Source: Aliibacillus thermotolerans (lineage in GTDB: Bacteria > Bacillota > Bacilli > Bacillales > Marinococcaceae). From it: a DNA stretch of 64,000 bases. The notes beneath the pieces are model-generated. The model was not told where the DNA came from. It was given only the letters and a program-made list of their open reading frames with translations, and did no database searches. The DNA is taken from the NCBI RefSeq assembly GCF_027853235.1, contig NZ_WKJG01000100.1:29051-93050 (forward strand), written 5' to 3'. This document shows positions 36,580 through 46,491 of the stretch, in pieces. A program made the position numbers and the translations under genes. Position 1 is the stretch's first letter, and the number at the start of each line of letters is the position of its first letter.

Positions 36580-38454
36580 TTATCCGACCTCCTTTTCAAT
36601 TTTCTTCACTCGTTCAAGCGGGATGTAATAACCGTGGTCTTCTTTCGAGTGAAGCACCATCGTTCCGAACGTCATGATAAATCCTACGGCAATTACAATT
36701 CCTGTAACAACCGTTGGTACATCCATATTAATCATGACCATACCGAATCCCCAAATGAATAGACCAAGCGCCATTAAGAACGGCAAAATCGATCCATTCG
36801 GCATATGAATATCTTTTAATGGTTCAGACGGTTTCATCTTACCATCTCCGTGAACTTTTTCGTAGAACCATGGATCCAAAGAACGAACTTGTGGGATTTG
36901 AGCAAAGTTGTACTCAGGAATTGGTGTTGGAGTTGACCATTCAAGCGTACGCGCATCCCACGGATCTCTTACTGTGATTCTTTCGGATGTAAACGCAGAG
37001 TAAACAATGTTTACTACGAGAAGAATAATCGCTGCAGACATCACGAAAGAACCGATCGTAGAAACCATATTCATCGTTTCAAGTCCTTGGCCACTCATAT
37101 ACGTATAAATACGACGTTGCATTCCAATTAACCCTAGGATGTGTTGAATGAAAAACGTTAAGTGGAATCCGATATAAAGTAGCCAGAACGTAATTTTACC
37201 TAATGTTTCGTTTAACATATGGCCGAACATTTTCGGATACCAATAGTGTAGTCCAGCAATCAGTCCGAAGACGATACCACCAATGATGACATAGTGGAAG
37301 TGTGCCACTACAAAATACGTGTCATGGTAGAGATAGTCAACCGGAGCCATCGATAACATAACTCCAGTAATACCACCTAATACGAATGTCGGAACGAAAG
37401 AAGAAGCACAGAGCATCGCCGTATTAAACGTAATCTTTCCGCCCCACATCGTAAAGAGCCAGTTGAATATTTTTATCCCCGTCGGCACCGCAATCGTCAT
37501 CGTAGCTAAAGCAAATACTGAGTTCGTAATTGGTCCAATTCCAATCGTAAACATATGGTGAACCCAAACCATAAAGGATAAGAAAGCAATTAAAATAACC
37601 GCAAATACCATTGCAGAATAACCAAACAAACGTTTTCTAGAAAATGCAGGGACTACTTCAGAAATAATACCGAATGCAGGCATGATCAAAATGTACACTT
37701 CTGGGTGACCAAAAATCCAAAAAATATGAGCCCAAAGAATCGCGTTTCCACCATAATCAGGGATGAAAAATTGCCCCATGAACAAGCGATCAAGCATAAG
37801 AAGTGCAAGACCTGCTGCAAGCGGAGTAAATGCAACAACGATCAAAATGGACATAATGAGTCCTGTCCAGCAGAAAAGCGGCATTCTCATCATTGTCATT
37901 CCAGGAGCACGCATATTGATAATAGTGACGATAAAGTTAATTCCTGAAATGAGCGTACCGAAACCACTCACTTGGAGTCCTAATGCGTAAAAGTCCATTC
38001 CGCTTCCTGTAAATTCACGGGTAGAAAGTGGTACGTATGCTGTCCAACCAGCATCCGCTCCTCCTCCGAAGAACCAACTCATGCTTAAAAGTAAACCACC
38101 AAAGAAGAAAATCCAAAATCCTAACGCGTTAATAAACGGTAACGCCACGTCACGAGCACCGATTTGTAGTGGAATTGCAAAGTTCATAAAACCAAACAAT
38201 AACGGTGTCGCAGCAAGGAACAACATAATTGTACCGTGCATCGTAATAAGCTCATTAAACACTTGACCGGAAATTAGGTCGTTTTCTGCTGTCATGAGCT
38301 GTATACGAATAAGAACAGCCATTACACCAGCTTTAACGAAAAACAATGTACCAGCAATCAAATAAAGGACAGCTAACTTTTTGTGGTCTACTGTTGTCAA
38401 CCAATCCCACAATACGCTTTTGTTTTTCGTTTGCGTAGCAGCAGCAGTTGCCAT
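36580..38454 (-). CDS. ctaD: CtaD, cytochrome caa3 oxidase subunit I
   Basis: Catalytic haem-copper subunit that reduces oxygen and pumps protons. The 624-residue protein has about 14 membrane helices, low-spin haem and binuclear-centre His (TMHGTIMLF, HPEVYILIMP with the His-Tyr cross-link, VHHMF, HFHYVIIGG). The GHPEVY Glu marks a type A haem-copper oxidase. The long C-terminus is usual for the Bacillus caa3 type. ATG 38454 follows AAGGAGGC. Confidence 0.97.
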   Translation of the reverse strand: MATAAATQTKNKSVLWDWLTTVDHKKLAVLYLIAGTLFFVKAGVMAVLIRIQLMTAENDLISGQVFNELITMHGTIMLFLAATPLLFGFMNFAIPLQIGARDVALPFINALGFWIFFFGGLLLSMSWFFGGGADAGWTAYVPLSTREFTGSGMDFYALGLQVSGFGTLISGINFIVTIINMRAPGMTMMRMPLFCWTGLIMSILIVVAFTPLAAGLALLMLDRLFMGQFFIPDYGGNAILWAHIFWIFGHPEVYILIMPAFGIISEVVPAFSRKRLFGYSAMVFAVILIAFLSFMVWVHHMFTIGIGPITNSVFALATMTIAVPTGIKIFNWLFTMWGGKITFNTAMLCASSFVPTFVLGGITGVMLSMAPVDYLYHDTYFVVAHFHYVIIGGIVFGLIAGLHYWYPKMFGHMLNETLGKITFWLLYIGFHLTFFIQHILGLIGMQRRIYTYMSGQGLETMNMVSTIGSFVMSAAIILLVVNIVYSAFTSERITVRDPWDARTLEWSTPTPIPEYNFAQIPQVRSLDPWFYEKVHGDGKMKPSEPLKDIHMPNGSILPFLMALGLFIWGFGMVMINMDVPTVVTGIVIAVGFIMTFGTMVLHSKEDHGYYIPLERVKKIEKEVG

Positions 38455-38473
38455 TGTTTATTTGCCTCCTTAC

Positions 38474-39535
38474 TTAATTCATTTTTTCTTCGACGCTGAG
38501 GCTATTTAAGTATGCAATAAGAGCCTCCATATCCTCATCAGATAATGACTCGTAACTAGGCATGTTGTTATCTTGTTTCATTTCTTCCGGATTACGAATC
38601 CAACTTTCCAATGTTTCATCATTAAATTCAAAGACACCGGCAATTCGCTCACGGTCTGCAAAGTTGGTCAATGTTGGACCTTGGGCTCCTCCTTGACCTT
38701 CCACCGCGTGACAACCAATACAACCTTGGTTTTCAAATACTTGACGGCCGTCTGCTTCAATGGTGTTCTCTTCAGGAAGCACTTCTTCTTCCTGCATTGC
38801 AGCTACCCATTCGTCATATTCATCTTGTTCAAGAGCAACTACTTTAAATTCCATCAAAGCGTGTGACGGTCCACATAGCTCTGCACATTTTCCGTAATAG
38901 ACACCAGGTTCATCTGCCTGTAACCACACCATGCTCTCGATTCCTGGTACGTTATCTAACTTACCGCCAAGAGCTGGTACCCAAAATGAGTGCATCACAT
39001 CCCCGGCTGTTAAGTTAAACCATACTTTTTCCCCCGTAGGAATGTACACTTCATTTCCAGCAGTGAATCCTTCCGGATAGTCAAATTGCCACCAATATTG
39101 ATGAGCAGTGACATCAATAATAATTTCTTCTGGTTGGACGTCTTCTTCTTCTCCTTCACCACTTGCTCCTACAGATGGGGGTTCTTCCGCAAAGAAGTAT
39201 GTACCTTGAACTGTAGGAACAGCTAAAATAATAAGAAGGAGAATAGGAATTACGGTCCACGTAACTTCTAAAGCTTTGCTTCCTTCTACTTGCTTCGGAA
39301 TTTCATCATCACCAGGTTTTCTTCTAAACTTTACCACAGCAATGAAGAATAAAGTGAATACTGCAATGACAACAAGTGCCATGACATAAAGACTTAAAAT
39401 CATGTTGTCATAAATCCATTGGGCGGCTGGTCCATATGGATCGAGTGCAGTAAGCCTGTCCTCCCCACAGCCTGCAAGAAACAACAGCATTGCTGTGAGA
39501 GGCAGAAAACGCAATACGCTTTTGCGTTTTGTCAT
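38474..39535 (-). CDS. ctaC: CtaC, caa3 oxidase subunit II with cytochrome c domain
   Basis: A 353-residue lipoprotein. It has a lipobox LAGC (about residues 20-23), two membrane helices, a CuA domain (HSFWVPALGGK, YGKCAELCGPSHALMEFKV) and a C-terminal cytochrome c domain with haem motif CIGCH and a distal Met in NNMPSY. This defines a caa3-type oxidase that accepts electrons through its own haem c. ATG 39535. Confidence 0.96.
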   Translation of the reverse strand: MTKRKSVLRFLPLTAMLLFLAGCGEDRLTALDPYGPAAQWIYDNMILSLYVMALVVIAVFTLFFIAVVKFRRKPGDDEIPKQVEGSKALEVTWTVIPILLLIILAVPTVQGTYFFAEEPPSVGASGEGEEEDVQPEEIIIDVTAHQYWWQFDYPEGFTAGNEVYIPTGEKVWFNLTAGDVMHSFWVPALGGKLDNVPGIESMVWLQADEPGVYYGKCAELCGPSHALMEFKVVALEQDEYDEWVAAMQEEEVLPEENTIEADGRQVFENQGCIGCHAVEGQGGAQGPTLTNFADRERIAGVFEFNDETLESWIRNPEEMKQDNNMPSYESLSDEDMEALIAYLNSLSVEEKMN

Positions 39536-39603
39536 AAGCCATCAAACCTCTCTTTCACTTAAAGATGATTGCAAAATTTATGCTGAAACAGTTATCGCTC
39601 TAT

Positions 39604-40542
39604 TTACAAATGAACGACAACCATTAGCACAAACAATATTGTTAAATAATTCAAGGAATACACAAACATCCACCGGGACCATTTGATATCATCTTTCATT
39701 TTAAACCCGGCCATTCCTAAAACGAGCCAGCCTACACCAAGTAATGCAGCGACAACGGTATAAATGACACCGAACTCGTACAGAAATAACGAAATTGGCA
39801 ATAATACGGCAACATATAGTACGATTTGTCGTTTTGTCATTTGATTTCCTGCCACAACTGGAAGCATCGGCACACCCGCTCTTTTATATTCATCGGAACG
39901 TCTCATCGCGAGCGCCAAGAAATGAGGTGGTTGCCATATGAACATAATGGCAAATAATAGCCAACCGTACAAATGAAGACTAGGATCTACCGCTGCCCAC
40001 CCAATGAGTGGAGGGACAGCACCGGAGATGGCTCCCGCTACCGTATTTAACGTCGAAACTCTTTTTAGCCATAATGAATAAACGACAACATACACAAAAA
40101 GTCCAATTAACCCAAACACTGCTGCAATCATTTCAACGGACGCCAGCAACATAATCCCAATTGTAGATTGAATGATTCCTGCAGTGAGAATATTGGCGCC
40201 TTTTAAAGTCCCGGTAACGCTCGGCCTCTCTTTGGTACGTTCCATCAAATGGTCAATGTCACGGTCTATGTAGTTATTGAGAGTACAACCACCTGCCATG
40301 ACAAGACCTGCTCCAACCATCGTCAAAATAACCACATGTAAGTTTTGTAGTAATGCAAAATCTGTGTATACAGAAGCTAAATATATTCCAGCAAATACTG
40401 TGATTAAATTTGACGTCACGATTCCCATCTTCGCCAAAGTTACATAGTCTTTCCACGACTTCGTTTTTCCCGTTGCTCGAAGCTCATCCTCTCGTGAATC
40501 GATGACACGTGAAGTATCAACGGCGGTATTACCTTTATTCAC
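39604..40542 (-). CDS. ctaB: CtaB, protohaem IX farnesyltransferase
   Basis: Converts haem B to haem O for the oxidase. The 312-residue UbiA-family protein has about nine membrane helices, the [19 protein letters not shown] prenyl-diphosphate motif and [15 protein letters not shown] 40542 follows AAGGAGGGAG; the TTG at 40560 lies upstream of this SD. It heads the ctaBCDEF operon, divergent from ctaA. Confidence 0.95.
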   Translation of the reverse strand: MNKGNTAVDTSRVIDSREDELRATGKTKSWKDYVTLAKMGIVTSNLITVFAGIYLASVYTDFALLQNLHVVILTMVGAGLVMAGGCTLNNYIDRDIDHLMERTKERPSVTGTLKGANILTAGIIQSTIGIMLLASVEMIAAVFGLIGLFVYVVVYSLWLKRVSTLNTVAGAISGAVPPLIGWAAVDPSLHLYGWLLFAIMFIWQPPHFLALAMRRSDEYKRAGVPMLPVVAGNQMTKRQIVLYVAVLLPISLFLYEFGVIYTVVAALLGVGWLVLGMAGFKMKDDIKWSRWMFVYSLNYLTILFVLMVVVHL

Positions 40543-40579
40543 CTTTCTCCCTCCTTCCAAACTAGAGGTTTCAACCTAC

Positions 40580-40609
40580 AATATAGTATAATTTGTCAAG
40601 ATGAATCAA
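40580..40609 (-). promoter_or_regulatory. Candidate promoter of ctaBCDEF
   Basis: On the minus strand TTGATT, 18-bp spacer, TATATT, 38 bp before the ctaB start. The ctaA-ctaB gap of about 310 bp holds this and the opposing ctaA promoter, with no gene. Confidence 0.45.
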
Positions 40610-40787
40610 ATTGTAACATATTAGAAATGAAGTAAAAGAATCATTTCCTTCTCCTCTCAAGCTCTTACTACAATCATTATAGCTTAAAATTTGCTCTGTT
40701 TCATCACTTTCACAAGTTTCACACTATCTTCACAAATTGCTTTCTTTCGGGAAAGTTCACGCTTCTGAAATTGACTTCTACTCCTTC

Positions 40788-40815
40788 TTGTCATTAACAT
40801 AAAGATGTGTATATT
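40788..40815 (+). promoter_or_regulatory. Promoter of ctaA
   Basis: TTGTCA (40788-40793), 16-bp spacer, TATATT (40810-40815), 40 bp before the TTG start. ctaA of B. subtilis is under ResD control; I cannot define ResD sites here. Confidence 0.6.
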
Positions 40816-40854
40816 TAATTTTATGTGGCGAAAGTCCACTGGGGAGTGTTCGTT

Positions 40855-41766
40855 TTGAAAAATACCAGCCTTAAAATATTCGGTGTGCTTACTTCGATCG
40901 GTATGTTAATTGTTTTGTTACAAGGTGCCCTTGTTACGAAAACAGATTCAGGAGACGGTTGTGGGGCAACTTGGCCACTTTGTTTCGGACAATGGTTTCC
41001 AGACAACCCTGCTGTCGAGACGATCATCGAATACAGTCACCGCGCTGTTTCGGGCTTACTCGGAATCATGGTCATTATTTTAGCCATCTGGTCTTGGAAA
41101 AAATTGTCGCACTTAAGAGAAACAAAATTTATGGCTTTAATGGCAGTATTGTTTATCATTTTCCAAGGCTTTATGGGAGCAGGGGCTGTCGTATGGGGGC
41201 ATTCAGATATTGTTCTCGCCCTTCATTTCGGTATTTCTACCATTTCTTTTGCTTCGGTCGTGTTGCTCAACGTTCTTGCTTTTGAAGATGGAAAAGTAAA
41301 TATTCCTGCCCCTGTCGTCACGAAACCATATCGGAATTATCTTATATTCGTCCTTATCTATACGTATGCAGTCATTTATACTGGGGCATATGTAAAACAT
41401 GCCGATGCAACTTACGTTTGTAGCGGATTTCCCTTATGTAATGACCAATTGATACCGGACATGTCAGGAAGTCTCGGCTACCAAATCGGGGTGCATGTTG
41501 CTCATCGCTTGTTCGGAATCTTACTCGGTGTATTCCTATTGGTTTTAATGATTTGGACGATCCGTCGGTTTCATCCATCGAAGATTCTCGTCTGGTCCAG
41601 TGTGATTACATTTCTTCTCTTGATTGTTCAAATTATCGCAGGAGTATCTATTCTATCTGCAAATTCGTACTTACCACCTGCTTTATTTCATGCGCTAACC
41701 ATTACCATTCTTTTTACTATTCTTTCCTACATGGTAATGATTGTAACCAGAAAACCAGTAAAGTAA
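40855..41766 (+). CDS. ctaA: CtaA, haem A synthase
   Basis: Oxidises haem O to haem A. The 303-residue protein has eight membrane helices, four haem-ligand-type His (IIEYSHR, LHFG, VAHR, FHAL), and the Bacillus-type extracellular Cys pairs GCGATWPLC and CSGFPLC. TTG 40855 stands 8 bases after GGGGAG; the frame opens at GTG 40825 without an SD. Confidence 0.95.
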   Translation: MKNTSLKIFGVLTSIGMLIVLLQGALVTKTDSGDGCGATWPLCFGQWFPDNPAVETIIEYSHRAVSGLLGIMVIILAIWSWKKLSHLRETKFMALMAVLFIIFQGFMGAGAVVWGHSDIVLALHFGISTISFASVVLLNVLAFEDGKVNIPAPVVTKPYRNYLIFVLIYTYAVIYTGAYVKHADATYVCSGFPLCNDQLIPDMSGSLGYQIGVHVAHRLFGILLGVFLLVLMIWTIRRFHPSKILVWSSVITFLLLIVQIIAGVSILSANSYLPPALFHALTITILFTILSYMVMIVTRKPVK

Positions 41767-41771
41767 ACATG

Positions 41772-41809
41772 AAAAGCGTTGGCTCCTCTCATGAGAAACC
41801 AACGCTTTT
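41772..41809. terminator. Bidirectional terminator between ctaA and pycA
   Basis: 11-bp perfect stem AAAAGCGTTGG/CCAACGCTTTT with a 16-nt loop between convergent genes. Confidence 0.85.
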
Positions 41810-41812
41810 ATT

Positions 41813-44800
41813 TTAATGATCAAGTTCAATTAATAAATCTCCTGTTTCAATAGCATCGCCATCGTTCACGTGAATTGCTTGTACTGTACCATCAAAAGGA
41901 GCTTGTACAGTTGTTTCCATTTTCATCGCTTCCGTGATCATTAAATGATCACCTTTTTTCACTTTTTCTCCTTTTTCCACAAGCTTTTTGATGACTGTTC
42001 CAGGCATGGTTGCTCCGATATGATTCGGATTCGATTTATCTGCTTTCGGACGTTGAACCACGGACGTTTTTACATTTTGGTCTTTAATGACTACTTCCCG
42101 TGGTTGACCATTGAGTTCAAAATAAACAATTCTATTTCCGTTGTCTTGTGGTTTGGAAACAGAAACAAGTTTCACGATTAAAGTTTTCCCTTGTTCAATC
42201 TCAATTTCCACTTCTTCCCCAAGACGAAGGCCATAAAAAAAAGTTGGTGTATCTAATACAGAGACATCTCCAAACTGTTCCCGAAAGCGTTCAAACTCTA
42301 AAAATACTTTTGGATAAAGGGCATAGGAGATTAAATCATGAGCCGTCACTTGTCGATCTAGGGTGTTATACAGCTCTTCTTTTAATTCTTGAAAATGAAC
42401 TGGCGGTAAATTTTCCCCAGGACGATTTGTAATTGCTTCTTTTCCTTTTAAAATAATCTTTTGCAATTCTTTTGGAAACCCTTGATAAGGTTGTCCTAAG
42501 TACCCTTGGAAAAACTCCACGACAGAATCCGGAAAATCCAAGTTTTCTCCTTTTTCATATAGGTCATCTTCTGTTAAATCATTTTGGACCATATATAATG
42601 CCATGTCCCCAACTACTTTGGAAGATGGCGTTACTTTGACGATATCACCAAATAAATCATTGACGCGGCGATACATATCTTTCACTTCATTCCAACGACC
42701 CTTGAGACCAACTGCTTTTGCTTGTTGCTGCAGATTACTGTATTGCCCTCCAGGCATTTCATGTTCATATACTTCTGTATGTGGGGCGTTCATGCCACTT
42801 TCAAAGCCTTCATAATATTTTCTCGTGGCTTCCCAATATTCATTCAACGCCTCCAATGAGCGAATATCAAGCTTCGGTTGACGCTCGGTACCTTTTAACG
42901 CATAGTACAAACTGTTTGCACTTGGCTGTGACGTATGACCTGCCATCGCACTAATTGCGACATCGACAATATCTACTCCTGCTTCAATGGCACGCGCATA
43001 AGTCAGGATGCCGTTTCCGCTTGTATCATGGGTGTGCAAATGAATTGGAATATCTACCGTCTCTTTTAATTCTGAAATCAATTGATAAGCAGCTTCTGGC
43101 TTTAATAGTCCTGCCATATCTTTAATACCTAAAATGTGGGCCCCCGCGTTTTCTAATTCTTTTGCCATGTTTTTGTAATAAGCTAAATCATATTTATCAC
43201 GGGAAGGATCTAATATATCTCCTGTATAACAAATCGATGCTTCCGCCACTTTATTTTGTTTTCGCACTTCTTCAATCGTTAAGCGCATCCCTTCGATCCA
43301 ATTGAGAGAGTCGAAAATCCTGAAAACGTCCATACCTGCTTCTGCTGCTTTTTCTACAAATTCTTTGATCAAATTATCAGGATAGTTTTTGTAACCAACT
43401 GCGTTAGAAGCACGGAACAACATTTGTAAAAGAATATTCGGCATTTTTTCTCTTAACATGAAGAGTCGTTCCCATGGATCTTCATGTAAAAACCGCATCG
43501 AGACGTCAAAAGTCGCTCCTCCCCACATTTCCGAAGAAAAGAGATTTGGAAGAAGACGTGCGGTCGGTTCGGCTATTTTCTTTAAGTCGTGCGTACGAAC
43601 CCTGGTGGCTAACAGCGATTGATGGGCATCACGGAAAGTCGTGTCCGTTAACAACACTTCTTTTTGCTCTTTCACCCATTTTGCCAATCCTTCTGGTCCT
43701 CTTTCATCTAAAATTTGTTTCGTTCCATTCGGGAAAGGGTCGCTCCGTTTTATTTTTGGAATATTTGGTTGGTCAAAAACGGGTTTCTTCTTATTTTCCA
43801 AATCCGGATAACCGTTCACAATCGTTTCACCGATAAAGGTAAGCATTTTCGTTCCGCGATCTTTCCGTTTCGCAAATACGAACAATTCCGGCGTGGAATC
43901 TATGAAAGAAGTGTTATATTCCCCGGATAAAAATTCTTCATGTTGCACGACATTTTCTAAAAAGGCAATGTTTGTTTTGATACCACGGATGCGAAACTCA
44001 CGTAAATTACGCAACATTTTAGCTGCTGCTCCTTCAAAAGTAAGCGCCCAAGTCGAAACTTTTACAAGGAGCGAATCATAATGCGGAGTGATCACGGCAC
44101 CTTGAAAGCCGTTACCGGCATCCAAACGAACCCCAAAACCACCACTGGAACGGTAAGCCATAATTTTTCCCGTGTCAGGTAAAAAGTTATTCGCTGGATC
44201 TTCTGTCGTAATACGCGATTGAATCGCAAATCCATTGGTCGTTATCTCTTCTTGTTTCGGAATCCCAATTTTATCGCCGTGAAGTGTTTCTCCATCGGCA
44301 ATATAGATTTGACTCTGGACGATATCAACTCCTGTGACCATCTCGGTAATCGTATGCTCTACTTGAATGCGCGGATTCACTTCAATAAAGTAAAATTCTC
44401 CGTCCGGATTCACTAAAAACTCCACGGTTCCTGCATTGACATATTGAATATGCTTTGCTAATTGGAGGGCTGCTTGACAAATTTCTTCTCGTAATTCTTC
44501 ACTTAACGACACGCTTGGTGCTACTTCCACAACTTTTTGATGTCGTCGTTGCACAGAACAATCTCTGTCATATAAATGAACAATATTTCCTTCTTGATCC
44601 CCTAAAATTTGTACTTCTATATGTTTTGGTTTTTCAATAAACTTTTCCACATATACTTCGTCGCTACCAAAGGAAGACTTTGCTTCGGACCGTGCTCGGT
44701 TGTATGCTTCTTCCAATGCTTCCGGGCTTCGAACAATGCGCATCCCGCGCCCTCCCCCACCGAGGGAAGCTTTAATGATAAACGGAAAACCAAACGCTTC

Positions 44801-45262
44801 CGCAAAGCGTTTGACTTCATCCAAACTCTCCACGGGACCATCGCTTCCCGGAATGACGGGAAGACCTGCTTCGACGGCAGTTTCACGCGCTCGTACTTTA
44901 TCACCAAACATATGTAAATGATCGGTATCAGGTCCAATGAAAATAATTCCTTCCTCTTCACAACGCTGAGCAAATTCGAGATTTTCTGACAAAAATCCAT
45001 ATCCCGGATGAATGGCGTCAACATCATTGGCTTTCGCTACTTCAATGATACTTTCAATGTCTAAGTATGCATCAATCGGGCTTTTTCCTTCTCCTATGAG
45101 ATATGCTTCATCCGCTTTATAGCGATGAAACGCTCCAGAATCTTCTTTCGAATAAACAGCCACTGTCCGTATGTGGAGCTCTGTACATGCCCGAAAAATT
45201 CGGATCGCTATTTCTCCACGATTTGCTACTAATACTTTTTTTATTTTGGATAAACCATCCAT
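41813..45262 (-). CDS. pycA: Pyruvate carboxylase
   Basis: Biotin-dependent anaplerotic enzyme making oxaloacetate from pyruvate, bicarbonate and ATP. The 1149-residue single chain has biotin carboxylase (about 1-460, GGGGRGMRIV and VEVNPRIQVEHT), carboxyltransferase (about 530-830, DTTFRDAHQSLLATR), PC tetramerisation and a C-terminal biotinyl domain (EAMKMETTV, Lys biotinylated). ATG 45262 follows GGAGGAGG; the frame extends 15 codons upstream. It may be a DarB target, as in B. subtilis. Confidence 0.97.
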   Translation of the reverse strand: MDGLSKIKKVLVANRGEIAIRIFRACTELHIRTVAVYSKEDSGAFHRYKADEAYLIGEGKSPIDAYLDIESIIEVAKANDVDAIHPGYGFLSENLEFAQRCEEEGIIFIGPDTDHLHMFGDKVRARETAVEAGLPVIPGSDGPVESLDEVKRFAEAFGFPFIIKASLGGGGRGMRIVRSPEALEEAYNRARSEAKSSFGSDEVYVEKFIEKPKHIEVQILGDQEGNIVHLYDRDCSVQRRHQKVVEVAPSVSLSEELREEICQAALQLAKHIQYVNAGTVEFLVNPDGEFYFIEVNPRIQVEHTITEMVTGVDIVQSQIYIADGETLHGDKIGIPKQEEITTNGFAIQSRITTEDPANNFLPDTGKIMAYRSSGGFGVRLDAGNGFQGAVITPHYDSLLVKVSTWALTFEGAAAKMLRNLREFRIRGIKTNIAFLENVVQHEEFLSGEYNTSFIDSTPELFVFAKRKDRGTKMLTFIGETIVNGYPDLENKKKPVFDQPNIPKIKRSDPFPNGTKQILDERGPEGLAKWVKEQKEVLLTDTTFRDAHQSLLATRVRTHDLKKIAEPTARLLPNLFSSEMWGGATFDVSMRFLHEDPWERLFMLREKMPNILLQMLFRASNAVGYKNYPDNLIKEFVEKAAEAGMDVFRIFDSLNWIEGMRLTIEEVRKQNKVAEASICYTGDILDPSRDKYDLAYYKNMAKELENAGAHILGIKDMAGLLKPEAAYQLISELKETVDIPIHLHTHDTSGNGILTYARAIEAGVDIVDVAISAMAGHTSQPSANSLYYALKGTERQPKLDIRSLEALNEYWEATRKYYEGFESGMNAPHTEVYEHEMPGGQYSNLQQQAKAVGLKGRWNEVKDMYRRVNDLFGDIVKVTPSSKVVGDMALYMVQNDLTEDDLYEKGENLDFPDSVVEFFQGYLGQPYQGFPKELQKIILKGKEAITNRPGENLPPVHFQELKEELYNTLDRQVTAHDLISYALYPKVFLEFERFREQFGDVSVLDTPTFFYGLRLGEEVEIEIEQGKTLIVKLVSVSKPQDNGNRIVYFELNGQPREVVIKDQNVKTSVVQRPKADKSNPNHIGATMPGTVIKKLVEKGEKVKKGDHLMITEAMKMETTVQAPFDGTVQAIHVNDGDAIETGDLLIELDH

Positions 45263-45336
45263 ACAATTCCTCCTCCGTATCATGACTCTCCACTCTGACA
45301 ATTTCATTACTTCACAGATTATTCGAAATATAGTTT

Positions 45337-45364
45337 ATCATACCATGTTTCTTTCGTCTGTCAA
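45337..45364 (-). promoter_or_regulatory. Promoter of pycA
   Basis: On the minus strand TTGACA, 16-bp spacer, TATGAT with an extended TGG before it, about 75 bp before the pycA start. A small hairpin GGTTGT/ACAACC lies just upstream. Confidence 0.65.
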
Positions 45365-45427
45365 AAAATCACGGATGATGGTTGTGCGACAACCGTATCG
45401 TTATTGTCGGAGAACGCTTCATCAAAT

Positions 45428-45462
45428 AAAAACAGACTATTCACCGTGAATAGTCTGTTTTT
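45428..45462. terminator. Terminator after ylaN
   Basis: 17-bp perfect inverted repeat AAAAACAGACTATTCAC/GTGAATAGTCTGTTTTT around one base, 1 bp beyond the ylaN stop. T-runs exist on both strands. Confidence 0.9.
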
Positions 45463-45463
45463 A

Positions 45464-45745
45464 TTATTTTCCTACAGTTGCTTCGTGAAAAGCGGCGAGC
45501 CTTCGTTCTAATTCCGATAGAATTTGTTTGCCGGTTTTCTCATCAATTAAATTTAAACGGATGGCAAAATCTATCTCGCGAGACAAACCGAACATTTGTG
45601 TATCAAGTACCTCTTCATAGAGAGGGCATTGGGGCATCGTTAAATTCTCCATTTGAACTTCGATTAATTTCCGGATCTTCTCTGCGTCGGCTTTCAACAA
45701 GGCATAAGCCTTTTCACTATGTTCTGTCATCGCCTTTACGCTCAA
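45464..45745 (-). CDS. ylaN: YlaN family protein
   Basis: A 93-residue helical protein nearly identical in pattern to YlaN ([36 protein letters not shown]). YlaN is important in iron-limited growth in Firmicutes, and Staphylococcus YlaN interacts with Fur. TTG 45745 follows AGGAGGGATC. In B. subtilis ftsW stands between ylaN and pycA; it is absent here. Confidence 0.93.
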   Translation of the reverse strand: MSVKAMTEHSEKAYALLKADAEKIRKLIEVQMENLTMPQCPLYEEVLDTQMFGLSREIDFAIRLNLIDEKTGKQILSELERRLAAFHEATVGK

Positions 45746-45845
45746 AAGGGATCCCTCCTACTTTTTATCTCCCTGTAATCATCTTAGCTACAATTAAACA
45801 AAAATGCAAGATAACAAGCGATTTATTTCGTTCTTTTTCATTTTC

Positions 45846-45854
45846 TGGTATACT
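45846..45854 (+). promoter_or_regulatory. Extended -10 promoter element
   Basis: TGGTATACT, a TGn extended -10, about 90 bp upstream of the TTG at 45947. No good -35 is visible. Confidence 0.4.
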
Positions 45855-45946
45855 TTTTACTTGTAATCTACTACGATTGACTCCGGGATGTTTTTCCATT
45901 CCAAAGAAAAATGATAACCATCTCAATACGACGAGGAGGATACAGC

Positions 45947-46453
45947 TTGATCGATTTTATCGTGACCATCCATGGAAAAACGAAACATACGATTACCATT
46001 GATCCAACAGTATGGATTTTTGATGACCGCAAAATTGATTTAAATGAGTGGGAAGGGGAAGAAAAAAGAGAATCCGACGAGTTAGAAAAATATAAAAAAA
46101 ATATATCGGCGCAATGGGATAAAGAAATTACCGAAGGCGCTCAAATCCCGCGCCGGGACCAAACAAACAGAATACGAAATAAAAAAGAAGCGTTAATTGA
46201 TGGTACTTTTGGAATGCCTTTTGCTCCTTTTTTAGACAATGCAACACCTTTAGAAGAAGCTTCGAAAGTCGTCATTGAAACAAAGGATAAAACTACCTAT
46301 ATCGTTTCCTTAGAAGAAGCGAGAAAACTAGTTATCGGTTTTTCCAAAAACGGAAAGCCGTTACGGGAAGATGGTCCTGTTCATGTATACTACGGAGATG
46401 GCAGCAACAAAGAACAACCAATTCTTCATGTCACTGGTTTCCGAATAGAATAA
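45947..46453 (+). CDS. Conserved Bacillaceae protein, function unknown
   Basis: A 168-residue soluble protein beginning MIDFIVTIHGKTKHTITIDP, with VWIFDDRKIDL, DGTFGMPFAPFL and FSKNGKPLREDGPVHVYYGDG. I recall relatives beside ylaL labelled peptidyl-prolyl isomerase in some genomes, but no PPIase domain is visible. TTG 45947 stands 6 bases after GAGGAGGA; the frame opens at 45911. Convergent with ylaL. Confidence 0.75.
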   Translation: MIDFIVTIHGKTKHTITIDPTVWIFDDRKIDLNEWEGEEKRESDELEKYKKNISAQWDKEITEGAQIPRRDQTNRIRNKKEALIDGTFGMPFAPFLDNATPLEEASKVVIETKDKTTYIVSLEEARKLVIGFSKNGKPLREDGPVHVYYGDGSNKEQPILHVTGFRIE

Positions 46454-46456
46454 ACG

Positions 46457-46488
46457 AAAACGAGGAGTTTAGTATCACTCCTCGTTTT
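46457..46488. terminator. Bidirectional terminator before ylaL
   Basis: 12-bp perfect stem AAAACGAGGAGT/ACTCCTCGTTTT with an 8-nt loop between convergent genes. Confidence 0.9.
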
Positions 46489-46491
46489 AAA

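Noticed and set aside
44617..45027. 136-residue ORF on the same strand inside pycA
   Set aside because: It is an out-of-frame shadow of the biotin carboxylase domain.
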